Assembly (NCBI GenBank): GCA_019722365.1
Contig: JADFUC010002291.1
Coordinates: forward strand, 62,001-126,000
Direction of reading: 5' to 3'
From: Lithospermum erythrorhizon
Lineage: Eukaryota > Streptophyta > Magnoliopsida > Boraginales > Boraginaceae
DNA length: 64,000 bases
This document shows positions 54,850 through 64,000 of this stretch, piece after piece. The translations under genes were made by a program, and so were the position numbers. Every line of letters begins with the position of its first letter. Positions within the stretch are counted from its first letter, which is position 1. Under the pieces are notes generated by a model. That model saw nothing but the letters and a program-made list of their open reading frames with translations. It was not told the DNA's origin and searched no databases.

Positions 54850-57838
54850 TCAGAAGCCCAATCTTTTGTAACACCAATTTCTAAATCTATCCGTGAACTC
54901 ACAAAGAAAAGATGATCCTAACTTAACTCTAACAAAACACACACCGGGTAATAACCCGCATCCACCATCTATAGAATCGGCCCCTGCACCATGCCACAAA
55001 CTCATACGCTGATAGTGGTACACTCCACACCCACCTAGCCCAAGGCACCCTATTAGCCTTAGTCCCAATCTCCTCCCACAAACTTTTCTTCGTAAAACCT
55101 ACCATCCGCACTATACCTCCAAACCCAAGCATCCTCACTCACTGAAACCAAGATTTCAATTCTCGACATCACTTACAACTCTAACCATTTGTCTCCTCAA
55201 ACCATATAATTACAAAAAGAATAAGACTACGTTAGCATCCAAATTCTAAAGTGGACCTCAATATATGATCTTTTATGCTCACTAAGATAATTCCAAATCA
55301 TAAATGAAGCCTGGCGATCAAACTAAGGAAAGCTCAAATTGACCATTTTCACAACAATATAATACTTCTATCCTAAATCAATGATCTAACCCACAACAAC
55401 TTCTTTTTAATATCAAGGATCCTTCTCTTAACTTTATATTGCCACAAAGACACCAACTCATCCTCAAAGTATGAACCCACCTAATCCAATGCAGTGTCCT
55501 TCTTATTAGCAATATCCTACAACAACTTACATGTAAATACACTTTATTACATTCATTCATATCCTTAAACCCCAAGCCTTTTCCAAGAAAAGGTAAACAA
55601 CAAATAATTGCCACTTTGGCACATGGGTCCTTCATTAGTACCCTTCCATAACAAAATCATAATCCTCCTCTCTACCTCAAAGAATAACATACTTAAATAG
55701 AGGGAAGATGGAACACTAGAAATTCGCGACCCCAAATATGTAAGTCCCACTAACTAAACCCCTTCCTCTTATACTGTGTGCCTGTCTGCCCGCCATCAAT
55801 CTTCCCACAAACTTATTAACAAATAGAGAATAATCTTCCTTGGTTAGCGATTTACCGTATAAAGGAACTCCCAAATACTTCATAGGCAATGATCCTTCCT
55901 TCATTCGCAACAAAGAACACAATTCTTCCTCAATGCACTGTGAGCGCCGCCAAAATACAAAATGCTCTTTGCCACAATTCACCCCGAGCCCATATTCCCC
56001 AAACAAATGAAAAGTCTCTTTGACAATTTTGAATGACTACAAATCAAGAGACACCAAAATCACCATCTCATCTCGCAAAACTCATATGATGAATCTACAA
56101 CTCGACAAGGTGATGAAATACAAACTCAGACCCCTAGTAGCCTTCCTCACGACCATTAAAATCTCCAACACAAGAATGTATTTATAAGAAGATATATAGG
56201 ATCCCCGTCTAAGTCCCTCGAGCTGTAAAATCAACCTTTAAGAGCACCATTAATGTTAATAGAAAACCTTAAAGATTTTCTCCATATAAGCTCACAAAAC
56301 CTCAATGACCTCTCGAGGAAATTGCATAACTTCCATAACTATCCATAAACTACTCCACTCCACCATATCATAAGCCTTTTGAAGATCCACCTTAATTGCG
56401 CTTAAGGTACACCATTCAAAATGATAACTCAACAAGCTCAAGCATCACAATGATATCCTCCAAAGTTCTCCTAGAATAAAAGCAGACCGAGATGGGGAAA
56501 AATAAGTGCATCAAAGACTTCACTCTATTCATATACCTCGTAATCGCTTATAGAAGTCAGACAAGATATAGGCCACCTTAGAATAAGCAAAACTCGTTGC
56601 ATTAATCTAGCCAAAAATTATTACTAGTTGCAAAAATGTGCTTCATCACTTCCACTACTTCCCTTGAATATATCACAATGATATTTATAGAATCCAACTG
56701 AGCCTATCCGCTGTGGACTCTTCCCTTTTTACCATATGTGAAAGCCCCTTCATTTCTCTAGACTATGTCATATTCGTAATCGCTATAGCCTCTGTGAGGA
56801 ATAGAACATAAATCACTTCGAATCAACTCAAACTAACTTAAGACTCAAAGACCATTTGCTCTTAAACAACTTTTTATAGAAATCAACCAACAACTCTACA
56901 ATCACCAGATTAGTAATGTACCTCCTCCTCATTCATTACCATAGTAATTGCTAATTTTATGTTTCTAACCGAATTATAAAAGAATGAAGTACTCAGACAC
57001 CTTTCCCGCCTCACGCCAATCCGCCTTATCCCCGCATCAAACCCATCTCAAATTTCTACCAATCTAGCACCAAACCTCAAGTTTTTCCTCGACCTCAACT
57101 TATCTTCGAGATAAACTACCCCTCGAGCGGCATCCTATAATTGAAGTCTCTATCGCCACAAGCCTTTACTCTAGCAGCCAAATTAGAAAAATGTGCACTA
57201 TTTAGCTTTCCTAAACTCTTTTTCAACTCCTTTACTTTGTAGTGAATCTGATCTATAACAGACCCTCCAAAGCTCTTATCCCAAGCACCGCTGAACACCT
57301 TCAAATATGTAGGGTGTCCATGCAAGAAAACCTTGTACTTGAAAGGTCTAGGTCCTGACACTATCTTCTGACGCAAACAAATAGCCATCTGACTATGATC
57401 CAACACCCCAAGAGCCAAAAAATGTGCAGTACTCCTATAAAAAACTTTAATCCATTCTTTATTGCAAAATACAAAATTCATCTTCCTCAAACAAACCTCA
57501 CTCCTATTCGAGCTCCAAGTAAACATACAACCATGGCTAGACAACTCCACCGCATCAATCGCTTCCAACACTCATTGAACTCTCGCTGTAGCAGGCATTA
57601 GAAGACCCCCCATAGCATGAGAACTATCCCTGATAATGTTGAAATAACCAACTAGGACCCATAGTAAACTATGCACCTGAAAATCTCTTAAGGAACTCCA
57701 CAACTCTCTCATCTCCACAAAGCCATTAGACCCATAGATAGCAGAAAACATCAATCTACACCCATGTAAAATAGATACCTCAGCTAACACATGTTTCTTA
57801 GAAATACACTTTGCAACAACCGAACAAAAACATCCCAA
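54850..57838 (-). pseudogene. LINE ORF2 relic (endonuclease-RT)
   Basis: Endonuclease parts: 57838-57572 (VGYFNIIRD, where the catalytic GDFN Asp is Tyr) and 57571-57116 (GCMFTWSSNR, LDHSQMAICL, RPFKYKVFL). The reverse transcriptase is badly decayed but keeps VDLQKAYDMVEWSSL at about 56350-56400, the motif that holds the first catalytic Asp. The post-RT part (56006-55716) includes GVNCGKEHFVFWRRSQ and PMKYLGVPLYGKSLTKEDYSLFVNK. The zinc-binding tail near 54930-55140 retains Trp/Cys spacing of the zf-RVT domain. The FADD/YADD active site was not located. Many frameshifts and stops. Confidence 0.8.
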
Positions 57839-58043
57839 GCAACAATAAGCTTACCGACTCTATCATCCATGATATTATGTACATAACTCCAACCAAGAAA
57901 TATCTATGTCATAACTATTTCAACTTTAGCTATTCTCAACTTGTTTTCAACTATACAAATGATATTATATTTATGTTTTAATATTTTAATAGTTTGTTGT
58001 TTCAGGACATCATTAAGACCCCTAATGTTACATACTAGGATTG

Positions 58044-58720
58044 TCATCTAATAGAAGGTTGAAGAGTAGTATTATTCTTCCCACTACCTTTATTTTGATG
58101 TTTTCCTTGACCCTTCTTCACCAATAGTGCATCCCTGCTTCCACTATTAGTCCGAGACAATATGGCCGCATATGACTTCAAACCTACAAAACACTCATCA
58201 TCCTCTATAATAGAAGACAAACCAGATTCCCGCACCTGCTCTCTCCCATATCCCCTGGGCGTATCCAATTTCCTCTGTGTTACCAAATCCCCTGTGTCAA
58301 CCGCACCAAATACAATCTCCTTAGATACAACCACTGGAGTACTACCCCCTGAACTGCTCTGCCAAACTCTCTTCCAGATTTACATCACTATCCGCATTTA
58401 CCTGAGGTTCTATCACCACTTTCTCCTTACCTTTTATACCAGAAACCTAAGCCTTTGGTACAAACTTCTGCACTACCCTACACGAAACCTGCTACATTTA
58501 GTGCACCTGAGAGGAACCCATTCATACGCAACCTGTTGATTATACCCAAGGATGTATCCGACGATCGCGTATTTCCATTTCTCAGCCCCTGCCATGACCA
58601 CAGAAGTTAAAAGTTCGACTAAGGATTTCCTCTCAACTAGCTACTGGGGCCAAGCATGATCAGGAAGGTAAGAAATGAACACCTTATGAGATTGTGACTT
58701 CCTAGTAGATATTAAGTTTC
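58044..58720 (-). pseudogene. LINE ORF1 relic (DUF4283-like)
   Basis: KVFISYLPDHAWPQ and AEKWKYAIVGYILGYNQQV (about 58560-58680, minus) fit the DUF4283 nucleic-acid-binding domain found in plant LINE and related ORF1 proteins. A basic Gly/Lys/Gln-rich stretch follows at 58044-58334. Stops interrupt it. Confidence 0.6.
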
Positions 58721-58739
58721 AATTTTATTACTATATACT

Positions 58740-60990
58740 GAGTAATATGGAAGAAGATTTACATGATCAAATTCTTGAGTGAAATTGAAGATCAACATAT
58801 TTGGCGCATTTCAAGCCAAGTCGCAAGTATTTGTCGAGTGTAATGGTAATATAATTAGATATGGCCGATATATTATCTTTTGAGTGTAAAATTTAAGTTA
58901 ATCCTATCATTAGCAAAAACAAATACTCGAGGATTGACAAGATTAGAAATTTTTTATAAAGTAATAACTCATATAATGGTTTATATTGAAATGATTTTGA
59001 ATACAAACTTTATTTTGGTATGAGGTTGAATGTAATGGATTAGGTTTCTTTTAAGAAGTAATATATTACGGATGAACTCTAGCTACGATCTTTGAGGAAA
59101 AAATTAAATCGATTGCCATTTGATGGCGGCCATACTTAGAATATGCGGATCTTAGGAAAAGTGACCCCAAGCGAGATTTATCCAGATTACATAAACAAGA
59201 AAGCTCACATTGAATGATTTATGTTTTGTGCACTTACATGATTTTGATAGATAAAGGTTAACTGATCAATATTATCGATTATATGGGAAGTTGACTTGAC
59301 GATCTGGTATAAATATGGTATATACATTAATCCTTGAGTGGAATTTACTAGATAAAGCCCTTGACAAATTGATGTCTACACGATTCTACTGATTAAGCTC
59401 ATAATTGATGATTTAAGCTTGAAGAGAAGGGATCATACACATTAAAATATTTACCATTTGGCTTTATCAGGAAATGAACTAATCTTAGTTTAAGAGGCAG
59501 AATGTTTTGCATGCATTTCTATAGTTGAACTTGACTTTTATGTTGGTATGTAAACTTTAATTGGATCAAAAATCATGTATAGACCAAGAAAGTTGACTTC
59601 TTGAATTTGTATGAGTTACTAAACTTCAGTATATCGGGTTATTTCGGATTTCTTTGAAACATATTTGGGTATTATTTATTATTAGTTATATGTGCACAAT
59701 TTTGACTATGCAAATATTTATTATTTTTATAATAAAATTATAAATTTAATTTTTTTTTTTTTTAAACCTAAGTTAAATAGCATTTAAAAAGTTTTATCCC
59801 TATAAAATAAAGATAAGACTAAACAACTTTTTATTCTTTGGTGATAATTACTGAGTATTACGTAGTGATATAATATTTATAAGAAGAATTTGCTGGCATT
59901 CATTACACCACAAGCAAGTTTACTCCGAAAAATTAAAATAAAAAAATTATTAAAAGGGTAAAAATATAAATACATTAATTCTGGGCTTCACTTTCAGAAT
60001 CGCCAATCCACCTGTTACAATATTATATATAGTATAGATTCTGAATAAGTGGCGTATTTAAGCATGTTTGACATGTTCCTCTATATGTTGATAAGTTTAA
60101 GTTTCGGCTTATGTTATTGTGAATCCATATTTGTGCAACCTCTATTATGCAATGTTTTATGGTAAACGATTACGGCTTCATTAACGATATTGCCTCATTA
60201 ACGTTTCATTATTTCTATACGTATTCAATTTTAATATAAAATGGTGATAATATTACTAAAATGTATTTAATTCAAGACAACAATTTAAAAAATTTAAAAA
60301 GCTTACCAAAATTATTTCATTCAATTTTAATTAGTATCAAGCACTAAAAACATGCATTGAACAAATTGGTACAGATTAGTTAAAAGTTACATATAAACTT
60401 ATATAATTGACGTTATTGATTTTTTTTTTAGGAAATAATATGTATTATCTAAAATCTTCCAAAAAGAAGAAGAAAATAAATTTCAAAATTGTATAATGGT
60501 ATTTTTTATCATTAATGAACCTTAACTTTCCACATGGTAAATATTCATTTATGCAATTTTTATTGGAATAATCCATTTTATTTTTTAAAAAAGTCATTCA
60601 AATAAAAAAAACGAGCATTTAAATAAAATAAATCAATCAACGAGTAGAAAAAGGCATCTTTGTCGCAACTACAATGTTCCATGATTCCATTTTACGAGCG
60701 TCTTCTTAGGAGCTTATACACACTATGTAAGCATCTTGTTTATGTTCCCCTTTAACCATAGATCACCCATTTAAGTGGGATCTGTAATCTGACTGTCCTT
60801 ATATAACAGGGTTAGTTAGTCTTTTCACGTTAGATTTAAGTTAAAAATAATTCAAAATACCATATATCCTTACTTCGTTTTAATGGACAAATTCTCAACT
60901 GCATAAATCCTTACTTCTTTATCTTTTAGTTTTTTTTTGAATTTGAATTTGAATTTTCCGCTTATTTAGATTAGTTCCTGGCTTTCTTTT
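58740..60990. other. Intergenic DNA
   Basis: AT-rich, with poly-T/A runs (59748-59763, 60419-60431). No coding frame of note, RNA or element end recognised. Confidence 0.4.
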
Positions 60991-62084
60991 GTAGTCTTTC
61001 ATTCTTGTTATTTCCAATTGTTCTCACAATTCAATTTGGCCGAACTTATTTTGATTTGCTTTCAACTACTATGGATATTTTTTAATCAAGAAACAACAGG
61101 TATTGTTTCAACTTCATTTAATAATATGTTATGTCTTTTCTTCTAATCGAGTTCTGTCCTTAACATTTGCATTCTAAATTTTGTTGTTGCAGTTGTTGCT
61201 CGTATCTTCGAAATGGTTCATCGAGCAATATCGAACTTAGGGGTGTCGCAATGCTACTCAGAAGCAATATTAAAGTGGGCAAAACAAAGACTAGAGGCGA
61301 AGTGAGATTTGATTTAATGGCCTAAAAAGCTACAACCTCCGTCGACCACAAAAAATATGACTTCTTGATACAACTTGTTATTGGAGCTATAATAGTAATA
61401 ATACCACTGAAATGGTGTACGCAATAGGGGATGGATACTACGCACATACATCGCATTCTATGGGTCATGCGACAGCCAAGAGTGAATGATAAGACTCCTT
61501 GGCCGGGTGCATTTGTAATACATGGTGGGAGACATATATCCTAAGAACATAACCAGGGCGACTCCTAATTCCCACTTAGTGGGACGACATTTATGGTCTG
61601 TTTGTTTTATAACTACCGCGATTGATAATTTATTAATTTTTTTTCGCTTAACACATTCGATTAATTTTCTTGTAGCCGATTCATTACCCCTCCATTCCCT
61701 TATAATCCTTTCCCCCCAAATCCAAGGAAACGGAGGAAGACAACATATATCAAACATTTTAAAACATTCATCCTCTATTCTTCCTCTTCAAAAATTCATT
61801 GTATCCAAAACAACAATTTTATTTATTCTCTCTAATTCACCCGATTCTCTTCTCCTAAAGTTAATTCTAAATATTTACCATCTCCCCGGGATTCACTCCC
61901 GATCCAAACATGATTAATAATTCTAATGCTTCGATAATTCGAAAGAGTGATACCTAACTCAAGCCTAATTCTAGTGTACTCAAGTCAAGTTATTAGTTGG
62001 TATAGAATATGTTAGTTACTTCCTCCATTATTAGTATCGCTCTGTATCATCTCCCAGCGGATATATGTTAGTAGGAAGCTGCAC

Positions 62085-62170
62085 GAGCCGAGCCCACTGC
62101 CGGCTCGGCTCGGCTCATCTCGGCGAGACAGCTGCCTACGAGCCTTCGTGCTCGCTCTCAGAGCTACCGG
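62085..62170. repeat. GC-rich palindromic island
   Basis: GAGCCGAGCC...GGCTCGGCTC can pair as a stem, with further CTCGGC copies. Sequences of this wording (reiterated GCTCGGCTCG) are common in plant repeats. Probably the end of an element whose other end I could not find. Confidence 0.4.
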
Positions 62171-62861
62171 CGAATTTAATTTGTTTCTAAGCTATATGTA
62201 ATTGGTTATATATTAAAAGATTAGTTTTTGTTATAATTTCAGGATTTAATTCTAATTTATTATCAAGGACCAATGTGTTGTTATGAAACACTTTTTATTA
62301 TAATATAGATAATGTCAATGTTCAATTTATCTAATTGAGAATTAATGTTTATCTCTATTATTTTTGTGCACTTTATCACTTTAAAATTTGAAATTTCCAC
62401 TAAATGAAATGCATCCTCGAATAAGCTCTAAGGAAATTAACAACGAAGAAGTCGAAATTAAAATAGATTTAATCGAAATAATCAAAAATTTTCAAATTTA
62501 AGCTCTACTAAGCAATGCTCTATACGTTAAGGCTAATTAGGGTAACTACTTTTGTGAGTATTTAATGGTCCACCTAGATTATTTGTAAGGAAGAAATATA
62601 TTTTATCAATCAATATTTTAAAAGATTAGGAGATCTTCCTATAACTTTGCCTATTTGTGAGATACTTATAAATAGTGAAAAACAGATTCTTACAACAGTA
62701 ATAACCATGTAATTATTCAACTCGATAAGATGCATCATGTCCGATCAAATTACCCTATAACTACCGAACGCGATTAGACAACTCTACCACCAACTAAGAT
62801 TGGCCCTAACAACCATGGAAACCAACCAAAACATCAAAATTAACGCCGCTAAAAAGCCATG

Positions 62862-62927
62862 ATATAAAAAGGAGTTGCATCATAATAAAGAAATTAAAAA
62901 GCTAGATGAAAAGATAAATATATAAAA
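62862..62927 (+). promoter_or_regulatory. Two TATA-like boxes upstream of DUF3511 gene
   Basis: GATATAAAAAGG (62861-62872) and AAATATATAAAAC (62916-62928). The second would give a leader of roughly 150 bases before the ATG at 63110. Only the first could transcribe the small ORF at 62938 with a normal leader. Confidence 0.4.
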
Positions 62928-62937
62928 CGAAAGGGGA

Positions 62938-63051
62938 ATGGCCTTCCAAAGACTCATGTACACCATTATTGTGTTTGGCGTGGGTGGACCACTACTGGTT
63001 GCTTTTTCTCTTGGCAGGCTGGTCGACTATGTAATCCATCATTGGATATAA
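62938..63051 (+). CDS. 37-residue hydrophobic small ORF (possible uORF)
   Basis: ATG at 62938 in a good plant context (GGGGAATGGCC: purine at -3, G at +4), stop TAA at 63049-63051. The peptide starts MAFQRLMYTIIVFGVGG and continues PLLVAFSLGRLVDYV to HHWI. It is one continuous apolar segment of about 22 residues (9-30) with a basic residue before it, the profile of a single membrane helix. The local sequence is less AT-rich than its surroundings. It lies 58 bp upstream of the DUF3511 start, in the same strand and probably the same leader. It may be a small membrane protein, a regulatory uORF, or a chance frame. I do not recognise a family with certainty. Confidence 0.4.
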   Translation: MAFQRLMYTIIVFGVGGPLLVAFSLGRLVDYVIHHWI

Positions 63052-63109
63052 ATGATACAAATAAGAATGGAAAGGATTTACACTATAGCAAGATAAACTT
63101 TATTTGGAG

Positions 63110-63355
63110 ATGGAGAAAAGCAAGTCATTTCCGGGTTATGTATGCTCTAATACTGGAGAATTTGGGGATCAAGAAAACTCACAAAACTCATACAATTTCA
63201 ATGGTCCAAGAACAAAAGATGATGCACAATTGAAGAGGAAGAAAAGGGTAGCTACATATAATATGTTCACTACTGAAGGTAAGATCAAATCCACAGTGAG
63301 AGATAGCTTCAAATGGATCAAGACTAAACTCAGTGATATACGTTATAGTGTGTGA
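63110..63355 (+). CDS. DUF3511 domain protein (small)
   Basis: An intact 81-codon frame from ATG 63110 to TGA 63353. An upstream in-frame TTG at 63104 is not a plausible plant start. The C-terminal half, LKRKKRVATYNMFTTEGKIK followed by STVRDSFKWIKTKLSDIRYSV, is the signature of the DUF3511 family: plant-specific short basic proteins of unknown function, usually around 80-150 residues. The conserved RKKRVA.Y......GK.K...R.SFKWIK pattern is complete. The N-terminal half is Ser/Asn/Gly-rich and poorly conserved in the family. No signal peptide or membrane segment. The best candidate for a working gene in the window. Confidence 0.85.
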   Translation: MEKSKSFPGYVCSNTGEFGDQENSQNSYNFNGPRTKDDAQLKRKKRVATYNMFTTEGKIKSTVRDSFKWIKTKLSDIRYSV

Positions 63356-63359
63356 GATT

Positions 63360-64000
63360 TTAGAGAAAATTGTTATATGGTTCTAAATAATGAGGCACAC
63401 TTATGTTTATGAATTACAACTTTGATCCTCATAAATTATAAGTGGTCATGTTCCTTTTTTTCTAAATGGTCTTGCCTTGACGAATTAATACAAAACAAGA
63501 GATATTTTAGCATCTCGATTACCATTTTGCAACGTTTTCAAATTTATGGGACTTCATCTAACGTTTACATCGGGGACTAAATATATCTACGTGCAATTAT
63601 TAAGGTCCATTCATACAACTTAGTCCTGAGATTTATTTAGATATTCATCTCTACACTTTCTTTAAATTGTATTATCTGTCTTGACATATACTCCGTATAA
63701 ATTATTAAATCTTGGTTTGAACTCTCTTGATCAGCATGAATCGAATTGCACATACGCAAATATATGATTTTATGATTTGACCAAATTAAATGATAATTGA
63801 AGAGCAAGTTAGAGAAGTGAATATATATATACATACTTGTCTTGCCTATGTTTCACTACTTGTCTAATTGTCTTGGTATGTACTTTATTTTTCTTTATTA
63901 AATTTATGCTGCATAGCTTTATTCTGGCTTGCATAAAATGGTTCATGTCCACGAGGCACATCTCAACGACATCTGATTCTCATAAGGCGCCTCACAAGAC
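63360..64000. other. Downstream intergenic DNA
   Basis: AT-rich 3' flank of the DUF3511 gene. No second gene, RNA or element recognised. The frame 63637-63834 (minus) is not convincing. Confidence 0.4.

Larger units (their letters stand above)
54433..58735 (-). mobile_element. L1-type LINE retrotransposon, decayed
   Basis: Minus-oriented non-LTR element about 4.3 kb long. It has a DUF4283-type ORF1 relic at the right (5') end, and an endonuclease, reverse transcriptase and zf-RVT relic following leftward. On the minus strand its 3' end is an A-rich tract (T-rich on the plus strand, 54433-54460). It is a compressed and heavily mutated copy. Target-site duplication was not found, so both limits are approximate. 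Confidence 0.8.
60991..62930. other. Intergenic DNA with a possible non-coding transcript
   Basis: 61100-61192 looks like an intron (AACAACAG|GTATTG ... TTGTTGTTGCAG|TTG), followed by a short frame starting at 61214 that stops after about 30 codons. This may be part of an untranslated or decayed transcript. 61522-61917 is open on the plus strand but partly T/C-rich and unrecognised. 62085-62170 holds a GC-rich palindromic island. Confidence 0.3.

Noticed and set aside
54649..54915. Plus-strand open frame over the LINE
   Set aside because: Antisense to the LINE zf-RVT tail; no independent support.
61522..61917. 131-codon plus-strand open frame as a gene
   Set aside because: T/C-rich with no recognisable domain and overlapped by an equally open antisense frame.
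63104..63109. Upstream start for the DUF3511 protein
   Set aside because: The codon is TTG; the first ATG in frame is at 63110, in a normal context for a plant gene.

Overview
This is nuclear DNA from a flowering plant, most likely a eudicot. The base composition is AT-rich. Coding density is very low, introns and TATA boxes are of plant type, and the window holds plant families only (At4g22030-like, DUF3511, CDKF kinase) plus a dense mix of plant transposon relics. The species cannot be fixed from sequence alone.

Layout. 1-17 kb: intergenic DNA with small non-autonomous elements. These are a 660-bp Mutator-like element with 130-bp terminal inverted repeats and a perfect 9-bp target duplication (3962-4621), two pairs of Stowaway-like MITEs (4693/5571 and 6643/12529), a tRNA-derived SINE head, and a decayed pseudogene of a CDKF-type CDK-activating kinase on the minus strand (14468-15010). 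17.3-27.5 kb: old retrotransposon debris. It has three related ~810-bp LTRs (17303, 18515, 25385), a separate 469-bp LTR with an abutting initiator-Met primer-binding site on the minus strand (26490-26970), and another LTR-like block (27030-27518). 28.4-29.3 kb: an internally deleted PIF/Harbinger transposase. 29490-37521: an 8-kb decayed CACTA (En/Spm) element with a matching TAT target duplication, carrying a TNP2-type transposase relic (plus strand) and a Transposase_24-type relic (minus strand).

38.0-48.3 kb is the most interesting part. A ~1.8-kb inverted repeat holds two copies of one intron-less gene (At4g22030-like, annotated in databases as 'probable F-box protein'), separated by ~6.6 kb of repeat-rich spacer. 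The coding parts are almost identical, including at silent sites, while the 5' flanks have clearly diverged, which suggests gene conversion. Each copy carries a different frameshift. A palindromic motif, GACCAGAAACGGTC-like, occurs twice upstream of each copy.

48.3-63 kb: a ~740-bp A/T-only trinucleotide tract (50.3-51.06 kb), a 5'-truncated Ty3/Gypsy polyprotein (51983-53395, minus), and a decayed L1-type LINE (54433-58735, minus). At the right end is the best intact gene, a short DUF3511 protein (63110-63355, plus), preceded by a 37-codon hydrophobic small ORF in a good start context (62938-63051).

No operon-like or pathway relationship links the genes. The region is mostly a graveyard of nested mobile elements around one duplicated gene and one small gene. 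No clearly new system was found; the best leads are the inverted gene pair and the small ORF ahead of DUF3511.
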